From positions 1 to 14,645 of the forward strand of contig JAKPNC010000190.1 of NCBI GenBank assembly GCA_029548585.1: 14,645 nucleotides of DNA, written 5' to 3'. The translations under genes and the position numbers were made by a program. Each line of letters starts with the position of its first letter. The stretch's first letter is position 1. The notes beneath the pieces were generated by a model that saw only the letters and a list, made by a program, of their open reading frames with translations, ran no database searches and was not told the DNA's origin. The stretch is from a bacterium. Lineage in GTDB: Bacteria; Ratteibacteria; UBA8468; B48-G9; JAFGKM01. Shown here in pieces: positions 6,947 to 14,272 of the stretch.

Positions 6947-7441
6947 GTGAAAAAATTATACATTGACTACGACCTCTTTCTCAGGCCGGCCGAAAAAGAC
7001 CAGCCGCATTGCAGTTACGTTCTACGACCGGGGAACGATGGTCCGGCCTGCCTGAGGGAGGAGATATCCTTCCTCTTTGCCTGCCGCAGGTGCGAGGATT
7101 ATCCGTGTGTCAACTCGTGTCCCAACGGCGCGCTCAAGAGGGAAGCGGGGCTCATTAAACGTTCAGGATTTCTTTGCATCTCCTGCAAGACATGCTCCAT
7201 AGCCTGTCCCTTCGGGATCATCCTGCCCGAACTCCTGCCGTACCTTGCAGGCAGGTGTGACAGGTGTATCGGAAGGCTTAAATCCGGGGAGGTTCCACTG
7301 TGCGTTTCCTCGTGCAAGAACGGCGCCTTCCGGTACGTGGAAGAGGATGACCTGAAGGGTTGTCCGGATATTTACCCCATGGGCGATTCCATTATCGTTA
7401 AGGTTTTCAACTGGTTGGGATCATATGGAATAAAAAAATGA
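6947..7441 (+). CDS. HycB/HydN-like polyferredoxin, three cysteine quartets
   Basis: This 164-residue protein resembles the 4Fe-4S ferredoxin subunits of the HycB/CooF/DmsB type that wire hydrogenases to electron donors. Three cysteine groups are visible: C46-x2-C49-x4-C54-x3-C58, C77-x2-C80-x2-C83-x3-C87 followed by PFG, and C104-x2-C107-x11-C119-x3-C123 (RCDRCIGRL...LCVSSC). Typical family members have a further N-terminal quartet. That segment (1-40) is present in length but has only isolated C22 and C35, so one cluster appears lost or altered. The start is GTG at 6947, six bases after the previous stop, and the gene overlaps the membrane subunit by 4 bases (ATGA). It probably bridges the flavoprotein/dicluster module and the hydrogenase core. 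Confidence 0.82.
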   Translation: MKKLYIDYDLFLRPAEKDQPHCSYVLRPGNDGPACLREEISFLFACRRCEDYPCVNSCPNGALKREAGLIKRSGFLCISCKTCSIACPFGIILPELLPYLAGRCDRCIGRLKSGEVPLCVSSCKNGAFRYVEEDDLKGCPDIYPMGDSIIVKVFNWLGSYGIKK

Positions 7442-8346
7442 ACATTTTTTTCATGGCACTCTATTTTATCGCCGGCTTCATCCTGCTTGGCGTATGGGGG
7501 CTTCTTGCCATGTGGCTTGAACGGAAGGCTGCGGCAAGGCTCCAGTTCAGGGTCGGTCCTCCCTGGTACCAGAATTTTGCCGACCTGGTAAAGCTTTCCG
7601 GGAAGGAGATGCTTATACCGGAGAGGGCAAACTCCCTGGTATTTATTTTTGCCCCTGTCGTATCGGTTCTTGCGGCGGCGGCAGCCGGAACGCTGATTCT
7701 CTTTCGAGCCGGGGACGCGATACTGATTTTATACCTGCTGGCCATTCCTTCCCTGGGGGCCATAATTGGAGGAAGCTCGTCCGGAAACGTTCTTGCTGTC
7801 GTGGGCATAAGCAGAGAAATAAAGCTTCTCCTGGGGTACGAGCTTCCCTTTGCGTGCGCGGTTATCATACCGGCTCTCAAGAGCGGAGCTTCCACGTCCC
7901 TTGCCGGGATAGTAAGCCAGCAGCAGGCCGGGGGTGTATTTGCCGGTTCCGTATCGGGGATAGCGGGTTTCGTGATAGCCGTATTCTCCCTCCAGGGGAA
8001 GATAGGATTGGTTCCTTTTGATCTTGCCGAGGCGGAAGGAGAGATAGCTACAGGCTCACAAATAGAATACTCCGGGATCCTGCTGGGTCTTTTCAAGCTG
8101 TCCAGGGCAATACTCCTGGCGGCCGGCCCGCTTTTCGTCGTATCCCTTTACCTGGGCGGTTTCAACCTTTCGTCTCCGGGCGCCGCGGCGGCCGGAATGC
8201 TCAAGTACCTGCTGGTGCTTGTCCTGATGATACTTTTAAAGAATACCAATCCAAGGCTGAGGATAGACCATGCCCTGAGGTTCTTCTGGGGAGGGCTTGC
8301 CCTTGCAGGCATGGCGGCTATCCTGCTGGCGTTTATCGGATACTGA
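7438..8346 (+). CDS. Group 4 hydrogenase membrane anchor, NuoH/EchB/HycD-like
   Basis: This 302-residue integral membrane protein corresponds to complex I subunit NuoH and to EchB/HycD/CooK. It anchors the catalytic domain and forms the connecting ion path to the antiporter-like subunits. About eight hydrophobic helices can be seen. Signatures are MWLERKAAARLQFRVGPP (25-42) followed by ADLVKLSGKE, the loop REIKLLLGYELPF (126-138), and the acidic motif PFDLAEAEGEI (193-203) with QIEYSG just after. The charged residues in these loops match those that couple redox chemistry to ion movement in the family. It overlaps the ferredoxin gene by 4 bases and is separated from the small-subunit gene by 2 bases. 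Bacterial NuoH of true complex I is ruled out by the hydrogenase-type large subunit in the same operon. Confidence 0.92.
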   Translation: MNIFFMALYFIAGFILLGVWGLLAMWLERKAAARLQFRVGPPWYQNFADLVKLSGKEMLIPERANSLVFIFAPVVSVLAAAAAGTLILFRAGDAILILYLLAIPSLGAIIGGSSSGNVLAVVGISREIKLLLGYELPFACAVIIPALKSGASTSLAGIVSQQQAGGVFAGSVSGIAGFVIAVFSLQGKIGLVPFDLAEAEGEIATGSQIEYSGILLGLFKLSRAILLAAGPLFVVSLYLGGFNLSSPGAAAAGMLKYLLVLVLMILLKNTNPRLRIDHALRFFWGGLALAGMAAILLAFIGY

Positions 8347-8348
8347 TT

Positions 8349-8765
8349 ATGGATATTAAAAAAAGGGCGTTCAAGAGGTCGCTGTGGGTATACCACCTTT
8401 CCGGCGGTTCCTGCAACAACTGCGACATAGAAATCCTCGACTGCCTGACTCCAAGGTTTGACATAGAAAGGTTCGGGATGGTCCTTGTGGGAAGTCCGAG
8501 GCATGCCGATGTTCTTTTGTGTACGGGCATAGTTAACAAGAAATGCGTTGAAAGGATGAGAGAGGTTTACGACCAGACGGCAAAACCATGCGTCGTTGTG
8601 GCGATAGGCGCCTGCGCCTGTTCGGGGGGCATCTTCCGTGAAGGATACCAGATGGCAGGACCTCTTGAAAAGATAATGCCGGTGGATGTATACATACCAG
8701 GCTGTCCGCCAAAGCCTGAAGCCATGATAGCGGGGATTGTAAAACTCCTGGAGAAAATAAAATGA
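8349..8765 (+). CDS. Group 4 [NiFe]-hydrogenase small subunit, NuoB/EchC/HycG-like
   Basis: The 138-residue protein holds the single [4Fe-4S] cluster next to the nickel-iron site. The ligand pattern is C22-x2-C25 (GGSCNNCDIEIL), C89 within GACACSGG, and C119 within PGCPPKPEA. All are present. The short length and lack of a signal peptide or extra clusters fit group 4 energy-converting hydrogenases, not the larger periplasmic uptake enzymes. C91 in the same loop is an additional non-canonical cysteine. It overlaps the NuoC-like gene by 4 bases (ATGA). Confidence 0.93.
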   Translation: MDIKKRAFKRSLWVYHLSGGSCNNCDIEILDCLTPRFDIERFGMVLVGSPRHADVLLCTGIVNKKCVERMREVYDQTAKPCVVVAIGACACSGGIFREGYQMAGPLEKIMPVDVYIPGCPPKPEAMIAGIVKLLEKIK

Positions 8766-9214
8766 AGCTTGCCGACTCTCTGAAGGAAAAGCTTGGAGAA
8801 AGGATAAGGGAGATCAATATTCACAACGAGAGGAGAATATACCTTACCGTTGACGTAAAGGACCTTTTGGAGTGTGCCGGGATACTGTTCCGGGAGATGG
8901 ACGGCAGGTATATAGTGGCCTCGGGGGCAGACAATTCCGGAAGTTTCGAGATTCTCTACCACTTTGGCTTTGACCGGCAGGGAAGCGTGGTTTCCCTGAG
9001 GGTTCTCCTGGCAGGCAAAGATCCCGAAGTTCCTTCCCTCTCGGCCGTTATCCCCGGGATAACTTACATAGAGAGGGAAATGTGGGAGCTTCTCGGCATC
9101 AGGTTTACCGGTCATCCCGGACTCAGGCACTTTCTTCTCAGGGAAGACTGGCCGCAGGGCAATTATCCCTTGCGCAAGGAGGGGGCAACTGAGGGAGAAA
9201 AGAGTGAAGAATAA
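8762..9214 (+). CDS. Group 4 hydrogenase subunit, NuoC/EchD-like (30 kDa type)
   Basis: A 150-residue structural subunit equivalent to complex I NuoC, EchD or the N-terminal part of HycE. It packs on the large subunit and has no cofactor. The diagnostic C-terminal block is YIEREMWELLGIRFTGHP (about 102-119) followed by LLREDWPQGNYPLRK (125-139). It is a separate gene here, as in Ech and Mbh, and is not fused to the large subunit as in HycE. The ATG overlaps the small-subunit stop. The tail after residue 140 is short and charged and overlaps the large-subunit start by 11 bases. Confidence 0.9.
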   Translation: MKLADSLKEKLGERIREINIHNERRIYLTVDVKDLLECAGILFREMDGRYIVASGADNSGSFEILYHFGFDRQGSVVSLRVLLAGKDPEVPSLSAVIPGITYIEREMWELLGIRFTGHPGLRHFLLREDWPQGNYPLRKEGATEGEKSEE

Positions 9215-10403
9215 GAAAAGAGTCATTATTCCGATAGGCCCGTACCATCCTCTTCTCGAGGAGCCGGAGTTCTTTTCTCTTTACTGCGACGGGGAAACTG
9301 TCGTGGACGTGGAATGGGAGGCGGGGTACAATCACAGGGCTATCGAAAAACTTTCTGAAAGCAAGCACTGGGACCAGGTAACCTTCCTGGTGGAAAGGAT
9401 ATGCGGCATATGTTCCACTTCCCACCCTTTTGCTTACTGTAACGCCGTTGAAGATATTCTCGGAATAACCGTACCGGAGCGGGCGAAGTATATACGAAGC
9501 ATCATAGGCGAGATGGAAAGGATCCACAGCCACTTGCTCTGGGTGGGGCTTGCGGGCCATTTTCTCGGGTACAACACGGTTTTCATGTGGGCGTGGAAAT
9601 ACAGGGAGACCATCCTCGACATGTTCGAGATGATAACGGGCAACAGGAACCACTACGCGATGTTCAGGATAGGCGGAGTCAGGAGGGACATAGAGGACGG
9701 GGATATCCCCTCTTTGAGGAAGGTGCTGGGTGAAATGGAGGGGAAGCTCGAGATGTTAACCAGGGCGGTTCTTGACGACCCTGTTCTTGCTGTCCGGCTG
9801 AAGGGAGTGGGAGTGCTGACACGCCGGGACATAAAGGATTTCGGAGCAGTGGGGCCGGTTGCCCGCGCAAGCGGGGTTGACTTCGACGTGAGGAAAGACG
9901 ATCCTTACGCGGCCTATCCTCTCGTTAAGTGGAAGGTGATTACGACGGGTAACGGAGACGTTTTCGACAAGGCCGTGGTGAGATTGCTTGAGACTTTTGA
10001 ATCGGTCTCGATCATAAGGCAGTGCCTGGATGCCATTGAGGGGAAAAAGGGAGAGATAGAAAACCAGGTCAGGGAGGTGCCGGCCGGTCAGGGGATAGGC
10101 CGCCACGAAGCGCCCAGAGGAGAATGCTTTCATTATGTCAGGAGCGACGGCGCCAACAGTCCCGTAAGGCACAAGATAAGGGCGCCAAGCTATGTCAACA
10201 TACCTACCTTCAAAGCCAGCTGTACGGGGCAGACGATCTCTGACGTGGCCATTATCCTGGCCGGGGTGGATCCCTGTTACTGCTGCACCGAAAGGGTGGC
10301 AGTTTACGATGCGGGCAACAAGAAAAAGCTTTACGGTTTTCCCGAACTGGTGGAGATGTCCCGAAAGAAGACCGAAAGGATCATAAAGGGAGAAATGAAG
10401 TGA
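9204..10403 (+). CDS. Group 4 [NiFe]-hydrogenase large (catalytic) subunit, NuoD/EchE/HycE-like
   Basis: This 399-residue subunit carries the [NiFe] site that interconverts protons and H2. Both nickel motifs are intact: RIC67-G-I-C70-STSH near the N-terminus and DPC358-Y-C-C361-TER near the C-terminus. This separates it from NuoD, which lacks these cysteines. YNHRAIEKL (42-50) and ERIHSHLLW (105-113) are typical of the group 4/NuoD family. The motif has a third cysteine, C360, where family members often have serine. After R364 there are 35 residues, similar in size to the peptide removed from HycE by its endopeptidase, so processing is possible but no protease gene is visible here. GTG start at 9204 has GAGGGAGA upstream and overlaps the previous gene by 11 bases. 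Subgroup within group 4 is not assigned. Confidence 0.95.
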   Translation: MKNKKRVIIPIGPYHPLLEEPEFFSLYCDGETVVDVEWEAGYNHRAIEKLSESKHWDQVTFLVERICGICSTSHPFAYCNAVEDILGITVPERAKYIRSIIGEMERIHSHLLWVGLAGHFLGYNTVFMWAWKYRETILDMFEMITGNRNHYAMFRIGGVRRDIEDGDIPSLRKVLGEMEGKLEMLTRAVLDDPVLAVRLKGVGVLTRRDIKDFGAVGPVARASGVDFDVRKDDPYAAYPLVKWKVITTGNGDVFDKAVVRLLETFESVSIIRQCLDAIEGKKGEIENQVREVPAGQGIGRHEAPRGECFHYVRSDGANSPVRHKIRAPSYVNIPTFKASCTGQTISDVAIILAGVDPCYCCTERVAVYDAGNKKKLYGFPELVEMSRKKTERIIKGEMK

Positions 10404-11017
10404 AAAAGCCAAAGATAAGGGAATTATGCGAGGCGCTAAGAAGCTTCTTTTCCAGGCCCTTTACTACGACGTTCCCGCTTACCGCCCACGAGCCGGCGAA
10501 AAAATTCCGGGGCAAGCCGGAGTATAACGAAGATACGTGCGTGGGATGCGGCGCCTGTTTTCAGGTCTGCCCTTCCAAAGCAATAGATATGGTGGACGAG
10601 ATCAAAGACGGCCTTGGCAGAAGGATCCTTATCCACCATCCCAAGGACTGCCTTTTCTGCGGGGAGTGCGAGAGGAACTGCATCACCGGTGACGGGATAA
10701 AACTTTCCCGCATCTTTGATATAGCCTACTTCGACGAGAAGGACGTCCAGGATCGGATTGAGCACGAGCTCCTTCTTTGCAAACACTGCGGCCAGGTTAT
10801 TGGCGCCGTGAAACATCTCACATGGATAAGAAAAAAGCTCGGGAACCTTGCCTTTTCGCAGCCTGTCCTGATATCAAGGTTTACCGGGGAGATACGGCTG
10901 GCCACGGGAGCGGAAGAATCCTTTTCAGGGGAGACAGACAGGACAGATATCCTCAAGACAGTCTGTCCAGGGTGCAGACGCCTGGCCTTCATAAGCGACG
11001 AAGGCGGGGAGAGGTAA
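10400..11017 (+). CDS. Group 4 hydrogenase ferredoxin subunit, NuoI/HycF/EchF-like, with C-terminal four-cysteine element
   Basis: This 205-residue 2x[4Fe-4S] subunit links the proximal cluster of the small subunit to the electron partner. First cluster motif: C47-x2-C50-x2-C53-x3-C57-P. Second: C84-x2-C87-x2-C90-x3-C94, where the usual proline after the last cysteine is replaced by isoleucine (NCIT). Beyond residue 120 there are two CxxC pairs, LC127-K-H-C130 and C189-P-G-C192, which look like the zinc-ribbon or rubredoxin-like tail of HycF/HyfH-type proteins; Ech-type subunits are usually shorter. GTG start overlaps the large-subunit stop (GTGA), with AAAGGGAG just upstream. No membrane segment is seen, so it lies on the cytoplasmic arm. 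Confidence 0.9.
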   Translation: MKKPKIRELCEALRSFFSRPFTTTFPLTAHEPAKKFRGKPEYNEDTCVGCGACFQVCPSKAIDMVDEIKDGLGRRILIHHPKDCLFCGECERNCITGDGIKLSRIFDIAYFDEKDVQDRIEHELLLCKHCGQVIGAVKHLTWIRKKLGNLAFSQPVLISRFTGEIRLATGAEESFSGETDRTDILKTVCPGCRRLAFISDEGGER

Positions 11018-11023
11018 CAGAAG

Positions 11024-12448
11024 ATGACACCAAACTATCCTTGCAGCTTTACGATTCCGGCGATTATGCTGATTCCTTTTGCGGGCGCCCTTCTCGTGAG
11101 GATACTGCCTCCCGGGTTGTCCATCAGGGCGGGCCTCCTTTTTCTTCTTGCCCAGTTTGCCTTCTTCCCCGGCCTGGCATCTTGCGTCTTTGGATGCGGC
11201 GGTCCTGCCGGCGACGCTTCTTATACGGCTGTTTTCAAGGTCATGGGCCTCCTTTTCAGGTGCGATATAATAAGTCTTGTCTTTGCCGGGACATCTGTTC
11301 TGACCGGGGTTCTTATATACCTGTTTTCCCTGGGGTACTTCATGGGAGAGAAGGAAGCAGAAAAAGAGAAATTCTCTTTCTGGGGGCTGGTCTTCGTTGG
11401 AAGCATGATGGGTGTCGTTTTTTCGGACAACCTTGTAAGCCTTTACTTCTTCTGGGAGCTGGCAGGCCTCTGCTCCTGGCGGCTCATAGGTTTTTACAGG
11501 AAGGAAGAAGACCTGCGGAATGCAGACAAGGCTTTCCTGATTACCAGCGCCGGGGCGGGAATGATGATGCTCGGGTTTGCCCTGGTATACCTTCAGTCCG
11601 GCTCCCTGAGCCTCTCCGCTCTCCACAATACCTGGGTCTCCCCCCTGGTCTTTACCCTCTTTTTCCTGGGGGTGTTGACAAAATCTGCAAGTTTTCCTTT
11701 CCACACGTGGCTGCCCGACGCATCCGTTGCCCCGACTCCCGTGACGGCGTTCCTCCATGCGGCGGTACTCGTCAAGATAGGAATCTACGGGCTCTTCAGG
11801 CTTTTCGGAGCCACCCTGCTGGTGACGTCCGACGTTTCCTGGGCAGGATGGCTTGCGCTCCTGAGCAGCCTTGTTGCAGGGGCCGTTGCGCTGAGACAGA
11901 CTGACATAAAGAGGATCCTGGCATTTTCAACCGTGAGCCAACTCGGATTCATGATAGCCGGCATAACGGCATTCAACTCCTTTGCATCCAGGGGCGTGAT
12001 ACTGTTTTACGTGGCCCACGCCCTGGGCAAGGGCTGTCTCTTCCTGTGTGCCGGCATAGCGGAGAAAATTTATTCCACCAGGGATATCAGGGAGATGGGC
12101 GGCCTGATGAAAAGATCCCCGTGGCTTACCTTCGCCTTTCTCGTGGGCATGCTCTCGGTTGCCGGCATACCTCCGCTGCCTGGTTTTTTCGGCAAGCTCT
12201 GGATTATTGCCGGGATGCTCTTCGAGAGGAGGATCTTCTTTGCCTTTTTTGCCATATTGACAACCGTGCTGACCCTTCTCTACCTTTTCAGGCTCTTCTC
12301 CCACGTTTTCATGGGCGAGGGCAATGGGAGCGCGCGAACGGAGAAGAGCTGTTCCGGGCAGATGATCTTTCCGGTTGTGATCATGTCGGCCATTTCTGTC
12401 CTGCTGGGGCTGGCTTTTTTAATGAATGAAACGGTGGCGTGGAATTGA
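11024..12448 (+). CDS. Antiporter-like membrane subunit (NuoL/MrpA-N/HyfB family), first copy
   Basis: A 474-residue multi-pass protein of the proton-conducting membrane transporter family, with about 12-14 hydrophobic helices. It is expected to move H+ or Na+ across the membrane when the hydrogenase turns over. Key charged residues of the family are present: E145 (FWELAGLCSW), K220 with H227 (TKSASFPFHTWLPDA), K251 (VLVKIGIYGLFR), and K336 (HALGKGCLF). The WELAGLCSW form resembles NuoL/MrpA more than NuoN. It lacks a long C-terminal lateral helix, ending shortly after the last helices. It begins 6 bases after the ferredoxin gene and is followed 15 bases later by a second paralogue. Ion specificity cannot be told from sequence. 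Confidence 0.88.
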   Translation: MTPNYPCSFTIPAIMLIPFAGALLVRILPPGLSIRAGLLFLLAQFAFFPGLASCVFGCGGPAGDASYTAVFKVMGLLFRCDIISLVFAGTSVLTGVLIYLFSLGYFMGEKEAEKEKFSFWGLVFVGSMMGVVFSDNLVSLYFFWELAGLCSWRLIGFYRKEEDLRNADKAFLITSAGAGMMMLGFALVYLQSGSLSLSALHNTWVSPLVFTLFFLGVLTKSASFPFHTWLPDASVAPTPVTAFLHAAVLVKIGIYGLFRLFGATLLVTSDVSWAGWLALLSSLVAGAVALRQTDIKRILAFSTVSQLGFMIAGITAFNSFASRGVILFYVAHALGKGCLFLCAGIAEKIYSTRDIREMGGLMKRSPWLTFAFLVGMLSVAGIPPLPGFFGKLWIIAGMLFERRIFFAFFAILTTVLTLLYLFRLFSHVFMGEGNGSARTEKSCSGQMIFPVVIMSAISVLLGLAFLMNETVAWN

Positions 12449-12450
12449 AA

Positions 12451-12457
12451 AAGGAGG
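12451..12457 (+). promoter_or_regulatory. Ribosome binding site that points to a TTG start
   Basis: AAGGAGG abuts the ATG at 12458 with zero spacing, too close for initiation there. The in-frame TTG at 12464 is 6 bases downstream, an optimal distance, so TTG is the more likely start. Confidence 0.6.
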
Positions 12458-12463
12458 ATGGTT

Positions 12464-14272
12464 TTGAATAACGTCCCATGGTTTCTCCCGGTTGTAACAA
12501 GTTTCGCGATGAGCCTTCTTCACCTGGTTTTTCGCAGGGCCGGCAGGAGGACGAGGTCCTGGTTCTCCCTGGCGGGAGGGGCCTTCGTTCTTGCAGGGTG
12601 TATCATGCTGCTTTCTGCAGGCGGCTTCAGGCAACCTCCTACCCTGAGCATCCTTTTTGCAATTCTGATATCCTTGATAAGCTTCCTGAGCCTCTCCTAC
12701 TCCCAGTGGTACAATCCCGAATCAAGCTTCGTGTACGACTCCCTCGTATTCCTTTTCCTGGGCGCCATGAACGGAGTTGTCCTTGCCCCTTCATTCATAA
12801 GGATGTACATATTCTGGGAGATCATGACCGTCTCCAGCTTCTTCCTGGTTTTATTCAACAACACGGCCGAGTCAAGGAAGGCTTCCATAAAATATATCCT
12901 GATGACAGGAACGGGAAGTATCCTGCTCCTTTTCGGTATTCTTGGAATCAGCTTCATGGGGGAGAGCCTGGCATGGAAACACCTCTTCTTCTTTTCGGTT
13001 CTTGCGGGCACGGGTATCAAGGCCGGCATAGTGCCGCTTCACACCTGGTTGCCCGATGCGCATCCCGCGGCGCCCACCCCTGTATCCGCCATGCTTTCGG
13101 GAGTGATGATCAAGACGGGAATATATGCCTTTATCAGGTTTTATTTCTTCGTCTTCAAGCCGTCATGGTCTCTGGGATGGGAGTCCATACTCATGCTCAT
13201 AGGCATTTTAACTCTTCTCGGAGGGGTCTTCATGGCCCTTGTCCAGCACGATCTCAAGAGGCTCCTGGCCTACCACAGCATAAGCCAGGTGGGATATATC
13301 TTTCTCGGGATTGCCTGCGGAACGGGCATGGGGCTTGCAGGTGCGCTCTACCATACGATCAACCATGCCGTTTTCAAGAGCCTTCTCTTTTTCGGCGCAG
13401 GAGTTCTCATAAAGGCCACGGGTTCCAGGCGGCTGGAAGATTACGGGGGCCTTGCCGGGCAGCTGCCCCTGACTTTCTCCATGATGGCGATTGCCGCTCT
13501 TGCTATCTCAGGAGTGCCTCCTTTCAACGGTTTCGTCTCAAAATGGATCATCTTCCAGGCCCTCCTTTCTAAGGGAAGCGGCATGGCCGTTTTGGCTCTT
13601 GCCGCGGCCCTGCTGGGAAGCGTTCTCACTCTTGCGTCCTTTGTGAAGGTTTTGAACGATTCCTTCCTCGGGGTGAGGAGATCCCTCATACCTTTTGCCG
13701 GGAAGGAAAGGTCTCCCTTCATGATCTTTCCAATGCTTTTCCTTGGAGCCGCCTGTTTCTTCCTGGGACTTTTCCCCGGGCTGGTCTGTGAAAAGATAAT
13801 AGCCGGTTCTCTCTGCCCCGGCCTGGCGACGATAAGAATGGCTTCCTTTTTCGGTTGGACGGCCATCCTGCTTTTCGGAGTGATAGCCTTTCTGGTCAAA
13901 AAGAATCCGGGGCGGGCAAGGTACGGCGGCACGTTCGTCGGCGGGGAGCGGCTTTCACCCGATGAGATGGCCTTTGACGGCTCCCATTTCTACGGCACCA
14001 TAAGGGACATGGAACCGGTCAGATCTTTTTACCGGGCAGACGGCGAAGGCTTGCTTGACCTTTACAGGCTTGCGGAAAAAGGACTGCCTGCGGCCGGTTC
14101 TTTCTTCAAGTTCCTCGGGATAAGGTGGATAGAGGCCCTTTATGCGGGAGGGGGCAGGGTCTTGAATAAATGGGTGGAAAGGTTAAAATTAATGCAGAAC
14201 GGCCTCCTTGCCAGGTATATAATATGGATCTTTGCGGGGGTCATCTTACTAATGGAGGTTATAAGAAGATGA
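12464..14272 (+). CDS. Antiporter-like membrane subunit (NuoL/M, HyfB/HycC family), second copy with long C-terminal region
   Basis: About 602 residues from TTG (ATG at 12458 would add two). The first ~480 residues form the antiporter core, with E119 (FWEIMTV), K186 and H193 (GIKAGIVPLHTWLPDA), K217 (MIKTGIYAF) and K305 (NHAVFKSLLFFG). After a helix ending near residue 475 comes a hydrophilic stretch of about 110 residues (starting KKNPGRARYGG, including DEMAFDGSHFYG and WIEALYAGGGRVLNKWVE), then a final helix (IIWIFAGVILLMEV). This layout recalls the C-terminal extension and lateral helix of NuoL/HyfB-type subunits that runs along the membrane arm. Paired with the preceding paralogue, it gives two putative ion channels. 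The ATG of the next gene overlaps its stop (ATGA). Confidence 0.88.
   Translation: MNNVPWFLPVVTSFAMSLLHLVFRRAGRRTRSWFSLAGGAFVLAGCIMLLSAGGFRQPPTLSILFAILISLISFLSLSYSQWYNPESSFVYDSLVFLFLGAMNGVVLAPSFIRMYIFWEIMTVSSFFLVLFNNTAESRKASIKYILMTGTGSILLLFGILGISFMGESLAWKHLFFFSVLAGTGIKAGIVPLHTWLPDAHPAAPTPVSAMLSGVMIKTGIYAFIRFYFFVFKPSWSLGWESILMLIGILTLLGGVFMALVQHDLKRLLAYHSISQVGYIFLGIACGTGMGLAGALYHTINHAVFKSLLFFGAGVLIKATGSRRLEDYGGLAGQLPLTFSMMAIAALAISGVPPFNGFVSKWIIFQALLSKGSGMAVLALAAALLGSVLTLASFVKVLNDSFLGVRRSLIPFAGKERSPFMIFPMLFLGAACFFLGLFPGLVCEKIIAGSLCPGLATIRMASFFGWTAILLFGVIAFLVKKNPGRARYGGTFVGGERLSPDEMAFDGSHFYGTIRDMEPVRSFYRADGEGLLDLYRLAEKGLPAAGSFFKFLGIRWIEALYAGGGRVLNKWVERLKLMQNGLLARYIIWIFAGVILLMEVIRR

Noticed and set aside
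9204..10403. NuoD of respiratory complex I
   Set aside because: Both nickel-binding CxxC motifs are intact, which respiratory NuoD lacks, and no NuoE/F/G genes accompany it here.
10925..11758. A 277-codon minus-strand frame
   Set aside because: Antisense shadow over the NuoI-like and antiporter genes; charged low-complexity translation with no family features.
10777..11904. A 375-codon + strand frame spanning the NuoI-like and first antiporter genes
   Set aside because: It overlaps two well-identified genes in another frame, its translation is Arg/Gly/Pro-rich without domain character, and no start signal is evident.
12478..13572. A 364-codon + strand frame inside the second antiporter gene
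   Set aside because: Shadow of the membrane-protein frame; composition is rich in His/Arg/Ser with no recognisable motif.
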